NCBI RefSeq assembly: GCF_900113045.1 | Contig: NZ_FONY01000031.1 | Location: 1-64,000 of the forward strand | Origin: Thermoflexibacter ruber | GTDB lineage: Bacteria; Bacteroidota; Bacteroidia; Cytophagales; Thermoflexibacteraceae | Direction of reading: 5' to 3' | DNA length: 64,000 nt | Shown: piece by piece, positions 32,715 to 40,222 of the stretch | How positions within the stretch are numbered: the stretch's first letter is position 1 | Layout of the letters: each line of letters starts with the position of its first letter | Program-made: the position numbers and the translations under genes | The notes under the pieces: generated by a model | The model's database searches: none | Told to the model about the DNA's origin: nothing | Seen by the model: the letters and a program-made list of their open reading frames with translations, nothing else

Positions 32715-35288
32715 TTAGACCTCATTCCTTAACACTTCTAAGGGTGGATTGTTTACTACACTTCGCACATTGAGCAAACCTATAAGAATAGTCAGCGAAG
32801 TAATCAGCATGAAAACTATCACCGCAGGCATCACATCAAAAGAAAAAGCTACTTCAAAAGCAAAATAAGACAATGCCCAACTTGCCGCTAATGCCAAAAT
32901 AAGTCCCGATAGCGAAGCCAAACTTCCTAAAAAGAAGTATTCTAAAAGATTTATCAAAAATACTTGTTTCCTACTCGCTCCCAAAGTTCGCAGTAAGACA
33001 CTTTCCTGCATACGTTGGTAGCGACTGATAATCACCGAGCCAACTAAGACTAACAAGCCTGTGAGAATACTGAAAAATGCCATGAATTGGATAGCAAAAG
33101 ACACCTTGTCCAAAACCTCATCTACGGTTTTTAGGATTAGGTCTAAATCTACTACGGAAACATTGGGAAATTGCTGAACTAAAGTCTGCTGAAATCGGGC
33201 AGACTGCTCGCTTGACTTGACTTTTGTAACTAAAATATGAAACTGAGGCGCATTTTCTAAGACTCCTGAAGGAAAAAGTACTAAAAAATTGGTTTGAATC
33301 CTATTGAAATCTACTTTTCGCAAATGCCCTACTACCACAGGCATTTTTACTCCCTGCACATCAAAAACCAATTTATCTCCTATTTTTACTCTCATGTCTT
33401 TGGCAAAACCGTCAGCAAAAGAAACAAAAATGGTATCCGAGGGCGATTTTACAGGACGGTTCCACTTACCTGCTATGGCTGTTTCTGAGTCTGTCAATGT
33501 GTCCCGATAAGTTACGCGATACTCTCTATCTGTTGCCCATCTCGGAATCCGTTTTTCTTTGGGCGTAAGTGTGTCATTTTTAATCTGATAAGCAGTTTTA
33601 CCATTCACCTCTACCAAACGCATCGTTACCAAAGGTACATCTTGGATAACAGGCATATCAAAAGAAGCTACCATTTTTTTCAAAGCCTCTTTTTGTGCCG
33701 TTTGAATATCAAAAAGCACCATATTGGGTTGGTTGGCTCTGGCAGAAAAAGATACTTGGCTTAGTAGCAAACTTTGGATAAAATATAAGGTAGAAATCAA
33801 GGCAGTCCCTAAACCGATAGACAAAACTAAAATAAGCGTTTGATTATTAGGTCGGTACAAGTTTGCTAAACTTTGTCGCCAAAGATAACTCCAAGAGGTA
33901 GGGAAAAACTTTCTCACGCTCCAAATAATCAGCTGGGCAAAAGCTGTTAGTAGTAAAAATGCTCCACCTAAACCCAGCGTAAAATAAAACGACTGCAACC
34001 ACCCGTTGATTTGCAAGCGAGCAAAGCCATAAATAAAAAAGGTAATCAACAAATATGTAACCCAACGCCAAATGTCCCTGTTTATAGGAACTTCCTCATA
34101 AGAAGAACGCAAAGTTCGCAAAGGAGAAACATTGCGGATAGAAAGCAAAGGTACAAGGGCAAACAAAATTGCAACCAAAAGCCCTATCAAAATACCTTGA
34201 AAAATAGAAAACCAAGAAAGAGAGTAATTGACCTGCACAGGTAGAAAGTCATTGAAAACCAGAGGCATAACTACCTGAATTAGACTACCTAATACGGCAC
34301 CTATCACCGAACCTATAAAGCCCATTGCCGCTATTTGCAAGAGATAAATTAAAAATGCCTCTCTGCCTTTTACCCCTAAACAACGCAAAATCGCCACAAT
34401 CGCAATTTTTTCTTTGATATATACATGAACCGCACTTGCTACCCCTACGCACCCCAACAACAAAGCAACAAAACTCACCAAGTTCAAAAAGTCATTCAAA
34501 TTTTCAAAAGCCCGCCCTGTACTTTGTTTGCGACTTTCTACTGTATCATAGTTGAGTTTGGCATCTTCTAATTGCTTTTTATATTTTTCTATCAAAGCCT
34601 TTACGTCAGTACCATTTTGAAAAGCAAAGTAAAAAACATAGTTGATTCGACTGCCCTTTTGCACCAAGCCAGTTTGCTCTAAAAATTGGAAAGGAATATA
34701 CACAGGAGGAGCTACCGTAGCCACTATGCCCGACTGTCCTGGCACTCTTTGGAGGTCGCCTTCTATGCCAAAAGTTACCTTGCCAATCTTGACCGAGTCG
34801 CCTGTTTTGGCACTAAATTGGAGTAGTAGTGTATGGTCGACTAAGGCTTTTTGAGCATTTTTAAAGGTTCTTCCTGCTTGGCTTGGAAGCGTTACGATTT
34901 CACCGTAAAAAGGAAAATCCCCTTCCAAGGCTCTGACTTGTACGAGGCGGGTGCCGCTACTTTTTGGGAAAAAGACCATAGAAGCAAAATTACTTTCTCT
35001 GGCTTTTTGGATAGCTGTTTTGCCTATGGAGTCTATCAAAAGTTTGGCACTGTCGGAAATAGCTTGGTTACTGCGAATGACCAAATCTGCTCCTAACAGT
35101 TCTTTGGCTTGATTATCAATGTCTTTTTGGATATTTTCACTGAAAGAGTTGATAGCAACTAAGGCGGCGATGCCAAGCACAATAGAAGAAGTAAAAAGAA
35201 ACAAGCGGGAACGACTTTTGCGACTGTCGCGGAGTGCCATGCGCCAAAGCCACGACCAATTTAGCTTGCGATTAGGAACAATTTGCAC
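32715..35288 (-). CDS. Large FtsX-like ABC transporter permease (YbbP type)
   Basis: An 857-residue inner-membrane protein with two FtsX domains. One N-terminal membrane helix ('LFLFTSSIVLGIAALVAINS') is followed by a large periplasmic domain, then FtsX domain 1 at about 265-395 ('VSFVALLLGCVGVASAVHVY', 'AILRCLGVKGREAFLIYLL'), further helices, a second periplasmic domain, and FtsX domain 2 at about 735-857 ('LLRTLGASRKQVFLINLLEY'). It normally works with a LolD-like ATPase in export or envelope maintenance; no such ATPase is next to it. The start is a GTG at 35288. It is divergent from a small lipoprotein gene. Confidence 0.88.
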   Translation of the reverse strand: MQIVPNRKLNWSWLWRMALRDSRKSRSRLFLFTSSIVLGIAALVAINSFSENIQKDIDNQAKELLGADLVIRSNQAISDSAKLLIDSIGKTAIQKARESNFASMVFFPKSSGTRLVQVRALEGDFPFYGEIVTLPSQAGRTFKNAQKALVDHTLLLQFSAKTGDSVKIGKVTFGIEGDLQRVPGQSGIVATVAPPVYIPFQFLEQTGLVQKGSRINYVFYFAFQNGTDVKALIEKYKKQLEDAKLNYDTVESRKQSTGRAFENLNDFLNLVSFVALLLGCVGVASAVHVYIKEKIAIVAILRCLGVKGREAFLIYLLQIAAMGFIGSVIGAVLGSLIQVVMPLVFNDFLPVQVNYSLSWFSIFQGILIGLLVAILFALVPLLSIRNVSPLRTLRSSYEEVPINRDIWRWVTYLLITFFIYGFARLQINGWLQSFYFTLGLGGAFLLLTAFAQLIIWSVRKFFPTSWSYLWRQSLANLYRPNNQTLILVLSIGLGTALISTLYFIQSLLLSQVSFSARANQPNMVLFDIQTAQKEALKKMVASFDMPVIQDVPLVTMRLVEVNGKTAYQIKNDTLTPKEKRIPRWATDREYRVTYRDTLTDSETAIAGKWNRPVKSPSDTIFVSFADGFAKDMRVKIGDKLVFDVQGVKMPVVVGHLRKVDFNRIQTNFLVLFPSGVLENAPQFHILVTKVKSSEQSARFQQTLVQQFPNVSVVDLDLILKTVDEVLDKVSFAIQFMAFFSILTGLLVLVGSVIISRYQRMQESVLLRTLGASRKQVFLINLLEYFFLGSLASLSGLILALAASWALSYFAFEVAFSFDVMPAVIVFMLITSLTILIGLLNVRSVVNNPPLEVLRNEV

Positions 35289-35371
35289 GATTTTTTCGTA
35301 AGTATTTTTTGAAAAATTTTTATCTTTATCAGACTTTCAAATGTAGTGAAAAAAATAAAATTGATAAAATT

Positions 35372-35767
35372 ATGCTTAAAAACGAATGGCTTTTATTATT
35401 TGCTTTGCTATTGCTGGCTGGTTGTGAACACGCACCTCTGAATGGAAGATACTATACTCAGAACAATATGCTTGAGGTAGCACCACTGAGCCATGAGCGA
35501 TTTGCTTTCCAAATCATTGCTACTGCCTCCCGACAGACAAAGTACATTAGTGGAAAGGCTATCCATGTAAGCAGTAGCCAATATTTTTACGAAGGAGAAA
35601 AGCAAAATTTACTTTTTGAGTTTGAGGATAACTACGTGAGAGTTACACAGATAGACAATGACAAGTCTTCCTCTTATAAGCACTTTGAAGGAACTTATTT
35701 GTTTATTAATCCTGCAAAGTTACACGAACCCACAGAGAATATCATGCGAGTAAGTCATCACCAATAA
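35372..35767 (+). CDS. Small lipoprotein of unknown function
   Basis: A 131-residue protein starting at the ATG that gives a lipoprotein signal: MLKNEWLLLFALLLLAGC, with lipobox L-A-G-C. The mature part is short and mostly beta ('GRYYTQNNMLEVAPLSHERF', 'FEGTYLFINPAKL'). I do not recognise the family. An upstream frame extension to 35309 would bury the signal peptide behind 21 hydrophilic residues and is rejected. It is divergent from the FtsX-like permease, so the two may share a control region. Confidence 0.7.
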   Translation: MLKNEWLLLFALLLLAGCEHAPLNGRYYTQNNMLEVAPLSHERFAFQIIATASRQTKYISGKAIHVSSSQYFYEGEKQNLLFEFEDNYVRVTQIDNDKSSSYKHFEGTYLFINPAKLHEPTENIMRVSHHQ

Positions 35768-36267
35768 GTTAAAAATAAATAAAAATAATTAAGTTTTTTT
35801 ATTTTGTTTTCACGAAAAATTTATTATTTTTGGGTATCTGAATAATTAATTTTTACGTTATTACAAACAAATATATCAGGTTTTCAAAACTTGACATGCT
35901 TAGACGTAAGATAGAAATACTATCATCAATCTTTAAACCCAAAATGAATATTGTATGAGAATATAAAAAAAAGGACTTATCATATCTCTCTGCAGGTAGA
36001 GGAGTAGCAGGGCGATATGAACTAATGGAGTACACAGCTGCATTAGCCCAAAGTAAACGCTAAGTAAAAGTTTGTCTAAGATAAGACATACCAGCCACTC
36101 AACTTTGTTTAGCGTATAAAAAGCAGAAAAACAACGGTTTTGAATCGTTTTAAGATTTTAGTAATAAATATTAAATCTTTAAAAGTTTTAAGATTCAAAT
36201 TTCTTTAAACCTCAATAGGTATTTTAAAAAGTACAAAATCTTTTTGAGAATTAAATTTGTTTGAAAA
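35768..36267. other. 500-bp AT-rich intergenic stretch with possible relict
   Basis: No complete gene is visible. From 35959 to 36063 a frame reads 'EYKKKDLSYLSAGRGVAGRY' and 'ELMEYTAALAQSKR' before a stop; its composition is protein-like, but it lacks a start and is only 34 codons, so it may be a gene fragment. A half-copy of the dispersed palindrome (ATCAGGTTTTCAAAACTTGA) is at about 35876-35895. The last 100 bp before 36268 are very AT-rich and probably hold the promoter of the 56-residue protein gene. Confidence 0.35.
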
Positions 36268-36438
36268 ATGGCACTTAAAAATTTTAAACCCAATAAATCA
36301 AAAAAGAACGGAAAGTTCAAAGGTTACGAAGAGGAAGGTTTCCCAAAAATGAAAACTCCAACCAAAGGAATCAAGGAAAAATTCAGCAAAAATAAATGGC
36401 AAGATTACTTAGTTAATAACGAAGAGGATGATGAGTAG
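36268..36438 (+). CDS. Small basic protein, 56 residues, unknown function
   Basis: A short frame that looks genuinely coding: MALKNFKPNKSKKNGKFKGY, then 'EEEGFPKMKTPTKGIKEKFS', 'KNKWQDYLVNNEEDDE'. It is Lys-rich in the first two thirds and acidic at the end, a composition seen in nucleic-acid or ribosome-associated small proteins. A clear intrinsic terminator follows 25 nt after the stop, which strongly supports a real transcript. No family is recognised. Confidence 0.65.
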   Translation: MALKNFKPNKSKKNGKFKGYEEEGFPKMKTPTKGIKEKFSKNKWQDYLVNNEEDDE

Positions 36439-36463
36439 TCTTTAAAAATCTGAAATTCAATAT

Positions 36464-36495
36464 GGTTCTACTGATAAAAAAGTAGAACCTTTTTT
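36464..36495 (+). terminator. Intrinsic terminator after the 56-residue protein gene
   Basis: GGTTCTAC (36464-36471) and GTAGAACC (36482-36489) form a perfect 8-bp stem with a 10-nt loop, followed by six T. Confidence 0.85.
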
Positions 36496-36510
36496 GTTTA
36501 GTAAAAGAAA

Positions 36511-37083
36511 ATGGACGTTCATACAAACAAAAGAAGTTCTAAAAAAATAATAGACCTGTTCAGTTCCTTGCTTTATCACTTGCCTTTTTTGTGTATAGGG
36601 CTGGGAATCAAATATTTTTACTCTGTAGCCAACAATGAGCAGCTTAATTTTATTCTTTACCCTACGCACCTGCTTGTAGAGATGTGGACAGGCAGTCAAG
36701 GGATTTTTGAGGCAGAAAAGGGCTATGTTTTTTCTCTATTAGGCATTTGCATTGATAAGTCTTGTGCAGGACTAAACTTCTGGGTCATTGCCTTTCTCTC
36801 AGGAGGTTTTGCATGGGCTATGAGGAATCCTCGCCTCAAAGGCTTGCCTTTTTATTTGCTTTTTTTGCTTTGTATCACCTTTTTAATTACTATTTTTACA
36901 AATAGCTCTCGGATTTTTATAGCTGTCATTTCCTTAAAAACTTTCCCTAATTTAGCAAGGCTCACTTGGTTCCACGAAGCACTGGGGACTTTTGTTTTTA
37001 TCAATGCCTTGCTTCTTTTTTATTTGGGTATTTCTTACTTTATAAATAAAGTACAATTTTATCGCCTTAATCTAAAATCCTAA
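36511..37083 (+). CDS. xrtK: Exosortase, class K-like
   Basis: A 190-residue integral membrane cysteine transpeptidase that would cut and transfer exported proteins carrying a C-terminal sorting signal. The exosortase/archaeosortase triad is intact: Cys in 'CIDKSCAGLNFWVIAF', Arg in 'TNSSRIFIAV' and His in 'LTWFHEALGTFVFINALLL'. Five to six hydrophobic segments surround these. The short length fits the K class better than the 250-300 residue exosortases with extra domains. No protein with a recognisable PEP-CTERM-like tail and no exopolysaccharide genes are adjacent, so its substrate is unknown. Confidence 0.8.
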   Translation: MDVHTNKRSSKKIIDLFSSLLYHLPFLCIGLGIKYFYSVANNEQLNFILYPTHLLVEMWTGSQGIFEAEKGYVFSLLGICIDKSCAGLNFWVIAFLSGGFAWAMRNPRLKGLPFYLLFLLCITFLITIFTNSSRIFIAVISLKTFPNLARLTWFHEALGTFVFINALLLFYLGISYFINKVQFYRLNLKS

Positions 37084-37150
37084 ATGCTAACTTTGGTATG
37101 TTGTTTAGGATACATACTGTAAGTAGCTTTGTTTTATTGTAATTTCATCA

Positions 37151-37377
37151 ATGAAACAAAAAGAGATTTTAATAAAATTTGGGCAACGGGTATGAGAATT
37201 AAGGAAAGAAAAAAACTTTCACAAGAAGAACTCTCATTCAAAGCTGACTTACATAGAACTTATATAGGAATGATAGAGCATGCCGAGAAAAATATAACCC
37301 TTAGTAACATTGAGAAAATTGCAAATGCCTTAGAAATAAGTATAGACAATTTACCAAAGTTTGACAATGGGAAGTAA
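37151..37377 (+). pseudogene. Frameshifted XRE controller of a lost restriction-modification system
   Basis: A helix-turn-helix protein of the restriction-controller (C-protein) type, broken by what looks like a 2-bp insertion. Frame 1 (37151-37195) reads MKQKEILIKFGQRV and then stops; the next frame continues 'RIKERKKLSQEELSFKADLH', 'RTYIGMIEHAEKNITLSNIE', 'KIANALEISIDNL'. Joined, they give the expected N-terminus F-G-x-R-(V/I)-x-x-x-R. The stop of the first frame overlaps an ATG of the second as ATGA (37192-37195), so a shorter product lacking the first helix could be made by reinitiation. The next ORF overlaps its end, as in restriction-modification operons. Confidence 0.7.
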
Positions 37378-37474
37378 CGCAAATCGTCTTAGAAAGAAAT
37401 GGCAACTTGATAGTGGCAATCGTACAAAAAATGCAGAAAGGAATTATTTTCTTTACTTGCCAATAATACGTTGA
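37367..37474 (+). pseudogene. Truncated ORF downstream of the XRE controller
   Basis: A 35-codon frame (MGSNANRLRKKWQLDSGNRT, then KNAERNYFLYLPIIR) starts 11 nt inside the end of the XRE gene. Such overlaps are usual where a controller is followed by its endonuclease or methyltransferase gene. The body is absent: upp begins to read from the other side 13 nt later. It is probably the 5' stub of a lost restriction gene; the identity is inferred from position only. Confidence 0.45.
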
Positions 37475-37486
37475 GCATCAAAAAAT

Positions 37487-38131
37487 TCACAGCTTCTCCC
37501 CAAATGCCAAATCTCCCGCATCACCCAATCCCGGAACGATGTAGAACTTCTTATTTAACTCCGCATCTATCTCGCCTACCCAAATTTTGGCATGGGGAAT
37601 CTGGGAACTAAGGTGATGAATGCCCTCACGACTTGCTATGACAGAAGCGATATGGACTGACAAAGGGGCACCATAGCTGAGAAGTTGCTTATAGGCTAAA
37701 ACGATGGACTTCCCCGTAGCGAGCATAGGGTCTATGATAATCAAAGATTTTTCATGGAGATTGGGAACGGCAGAATAGTGCAGTTCTATATCAAACTGCT
37801 CATCTTCTTTGGTTTTTCCTCTGAAAGCACCTATAAATGCGCTTTCGGAAGAGTCAAAAAATCGCAAAAAGCCTTGATAAAAAGGAAAACCTGCTCGCAT
37901 AATACAAGCCAAAATAGGGTAGGACTTAGGTAAATGCGTATGGGCTACTCCTAAGGGAGTTGTAATTTTTTCTACTTGATAGTCAAGTGTTTTAGAAATC
38001 TCATAGGCTAAAACTTCTCCCACTCGCTCCAAGTTATGCCGAAATCTTGCTTTGTCTTTTTGTATTTCTTGGTGACGCAACTCTGCCAAGAATTGGTTGG
38101 CTATGCTATTCTGCTCGACAAGTACAAACAT
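37487..38131 (-). CDS. upp: Uracil phosphoribosyltransferase
   Basis: Salvage enzyme that makes UMP from uracil and PRPP in the cytoplasm. The 214 residues match the family. Diagnostic motifs are the PRPP loop 'IIDPMLATGKSIVLAYKQL', the uracil-binding C-terminal 'YIVPGLGDAGDLAFGEKL', and 'ACIMRAGFPFYQGFL'. No pyrimidine transporter gene is adjacent. An exported NTF2-like protein gene lies just upstream on the same strand (17-nt gap), so they may share a transcript. Confidence 0.95.
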   Translation of the reverse strand: MFVLVEQNSIANQFLAELRHQEIQKDKARFRHNLERVGEVLAYEISKTLDYQVEKITTPLGVAHTHLPKSYPILACIMRAGFPFYQGFLRFFDSSESAFIGAFRGKTKEDEQFDIELHYSAVPNLHEKSLIIIDPMLATGKSIVLAYKQLLSYGAPLSVHIASVIASREGIHHLSSQIPHAKIWVGEIDAELNKKFYIVPGLGDAGDLAFGEKL

Positions 38132-38148
38132 AAATCGTATAGAAGTGC

Positions 38149-39042
38149 TTACTTTTTTGCTAATTTTTTAGATTTTATTTCTTGGCAGTTTTCTTGGAAG
38201 TAGTGTAGAATGACCTTTTCAAGTACCTCTTGCTTGGTTCTGCTCTTGCCTAAACTTTGAATAGACAGTCCGCTCGTTCCTGAGCTAACCGTTGTTGCTG
38301 TTTGCGGAGCTACGTCAGTAAATAACTCTGAGGAAAGTTCCCAACGATATACTTTGTCATCTACTCTTACTTTGCGTATGCGTACATCTCCTTCGTTTAC
38401 CTCCTCGAAAGATACCTTGCTTTTTTTCTCCTCATAGCCTTTGCCCGCAGGAATCATAGTATTGGTTTCAAAGGAGTTATTAGGTAGCTCTGCATATTCG
38501 CAGTAACACTCACCCACAAACTTATGGTCTTCTATGGTGGCAGTGGTATAGTGTATAATTTTCCATTCCTCTTTTTGCCTTTTGAATGCCAGCGTTACTG
38601 TTTCTGTACCTTTTGCCCACATCTTTTTTTGTCTATGAATATCATAGTCAGCTGTATAAGTTACTACACCCATATCTCCGTTTACATACGTTCTAATAAT
38701 ACCTGTAAGCCTATATCCTAAAATAATACCTCTTTGTGTTGCCTCTTTGAGTTTGTCTAAGTAATCCTCAAAACCCTTATAGTCGCTTTTAAATTTAAGT
38801 ACATTTTTACTGATATTAGTATTGGTAAGCAAAGCTGAAACACTTTTATCCATGTACTTCAGCACGCTTTCTTTGTCTAAGGTTTTGGAAAAATTGTTAT
38901 AGGTGCTAATAAATTCCTTCGTCAAATTATTCAAGGTATCTGCCGTAGTAGGTATTTTTTTGACTTGTGAAAAAACATCATCAGTATAAAGAAAAACAGA
39001 TAATAAATTGATTAGCAATACTTTAAAAACAATGTTTTTCAT
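38149..39042 (-). CDS. Exported NTF2-like protein
   Basis: A 297-residue protein with an N-terminal signal segment ('MKNIVFKVLLINLLSVFLYT'). Residues about 40-175 have the cone-like NTF2/SnoaL pattern ('EFISTYNNFSKTLDKESVLK', 'MDKSVSALLTN', 'GDMGVVTYTADYDIHRQKK', 'ETVTLAFKRQKEEWKIIHYT'), typical of DUF4440-like ligand-binding domains. The C-terminal third is unlike any family I know. No catalytic residues can be assigned. It may be cotranscribed with upp, though the functional link is unclear. Confidence 0.6.
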   Translation of the reverse strand: MKNIVFKVLLINLLSVFLYTDDVFSQVKKIPTTADTLNNLTKEFISTYNNFSKTLDKESVLKYMDKSVSALLTNTNISKNVLKFKSDYKGFEDYLDKLKEATQRGIILGYRLTGIIRTYVNGDMGVVTYTADYDIHRQKKMWAKGTETVTLAFKRQKEEWKIIHYTTATIEDHKFVGECYCEYAELPNNSFETNTMIPAGKGYEEKKSKVSFEEVNEGDVRIRKVRVDDKVYRWELSSELFTDVAPQTATTVSSGTSGLSIQSLGKSRTKQEVLEKVILHYFQENCQEIKSKKLAKK

Positions 39043-39228
39043 AAAAAATGGGGTAATGATTAAAGAATATATGTTTTAATAACAACTAATGTAAAAAAAT
39101 ATTATAACTTAGGAAAATTTAATATTTCTTTTTATGTGATAAATTTCTTTTCCCTTGTAAATTTAACTATTTTCGTTTTGTTTTAATCTCAAAAATATTT
39201 GTCAAATCTTACAACTTAGGTTATACTC

Positions 39229-39261
39229 ACCCGTAACAGGTTTGCAAAACCCGTCACGGGT
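39229..39261. repeat. Palindromic repeat, related to the copy at 388
   Basis: ACCCGTAACAGGTTT (39229-39243), loop GCA, AAACCCGTCACGGGT (39247-39261): 15-bp arms with two mismatches. Same size, loop length and CAGGTTT/AAACC core as the other copies. Confidence 0.8.
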
Positions 39262-39299
39262 AAAAGATGAGGTAAGTATGTTTTATCAGATTAAAGATA

Positions 39300-39307
39300 T
39301 AAGTTTG
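39300..39307 (+). promoter_or_regulatory. Putative -7 promoter box for the PhyH cluster
   Basis: TAAGTTTG fits TAnnTTTG, 36 nt before the ATG of the PhyH gene; the -33 element is poor. Confidence 0.4.
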
Positions 39308-39343
39308 TCTTTATTGGATACATAAACCAAAAACATAGTAAAT

Positions 39344-40189
39344 ATGAAATTCAATTCTTTTACAAGTAAACATCTTCCTGATTTTGAGAAAGACGGCTAT
39401 GTCATTATCAAAAACTTTTTGAGCAAAGAGGAAGTAGATATGATGTACCAAACGGCTATTGCAGATGATTCGGTAGGGAAAAACTCTATCGATTTGAATG
39501 ATACGCAAGGTTTTAAAACTCGCCTTGCCCTCTGGTACACCCCAGGTGAAGATATTTACAGTATGTATAGCCGATGCGAGCGTGTAGTAGAGGCAGCAGA
39601 ACTCATTTTAGGAGGACAGGTGGGGCATTACCACTCCAAACTCATGCAAAAAGAACCTAAAAAAGGGGGAGCGTGGGAATGGCATCAGGACTACGGCTAC
39701 TGGTACAACAATGGATTTCTGTTCCCTCAAATGGTAAGTATTATGGTAGCACTTACAGAAGCGACCAAAGAGAATGGTTGTATGCAGGTAATCAAAGGCT
39801 CTCACAAAATGGAAAGAGTGAATCACAACATGAGCGGTGAGCAGGTAGGGGCAGATATGGAAAAAGTCAATGTTGCTTTGGAAAGAATGGAGCTTGTTTA
39901 TGTAGAATTAGAGCCGGGAGATGCCTTATTTTTCCATTGCAATCTTTTGCACCGGTCCAATGCTAACCTTAGCGAGAAGGCGAGATGGTCGCTAATCTCA
40001 GTGTATAACTTACTGACTAATGTACCTTATAAACCAGAACCTCCTTCTTGTTATACTCCTATCAAAAAAGTAGCAAATGATGCTATCTTAAAGGCTGGCG
40101 GAGTGGGTTTTGGTAAAAATACTGACTTTTTGTCAAGAGAAATAGACATGAAATTCAAAGAAGAAACAGTAGTAAAAGCCCAATATTAA
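39344..40189 (+). CDS. Phytanoyl-CoA dioxygenase family protein
   Basis: A 281-residue Fe(II)/2-oxoglutarate-dependent oxygenase of the PhyH family. The iron-binding facial triad is visible as His-x-Asp in 'WEWHQDYGYWYNNG' and a distal His in 'PGDALFFHCNLLHRSN', with the 2-oxoglutarate-binding Arg shortly after ('SEKARWSLISVYN'). The substrate is unknown; relatives hydroxylate small metabolites, and ectoine hydroxylase is one branch, but no ectoine genes are present. It leads a run of four same-strand genes with 33-88 nt gaps (gamma-glutamyltransferase, esterase, DctQ), which may be an operon. Confidence 0.85.
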   Translation: MKFNSFTSKHLPDFEKDGYVIIKNFLSKEEVDMMYQTAIADDSVGKNSIDLNDTQGFKTRLALWYTPGEDIYSMYSRCERVVEAAELILGGQVGHYHSKLMQKEPKKGGAWEWHQDYGYWYNNGFLFPQMVSIMVALTEATKENGCMQVIKGSHKMERVNHNMSGEQVGADMEKVNVALERMELVYVELEPGDALFFHCNLLHRSNANLSEKARWSLISVYNLLTNVPYKPEPPSCYTPIKKVANDAILKAGGVGFGKNTDFLSREIDMKFKEETVVKAQY

Positions 40190-40222
40190 CTTTCTTTCAT
40201 TTCCATATAAATCATTACCATT

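Larger units (their letters stand above)
39043..39343. other. Intergenic region with palindrome and promoter box
   Basis: AT-rich space between divergent genes. It holds the palindromic repeat at 39229-39261 and a -7-like box just before the PhyH gene. No open frame of note. Confidence 0.5.
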
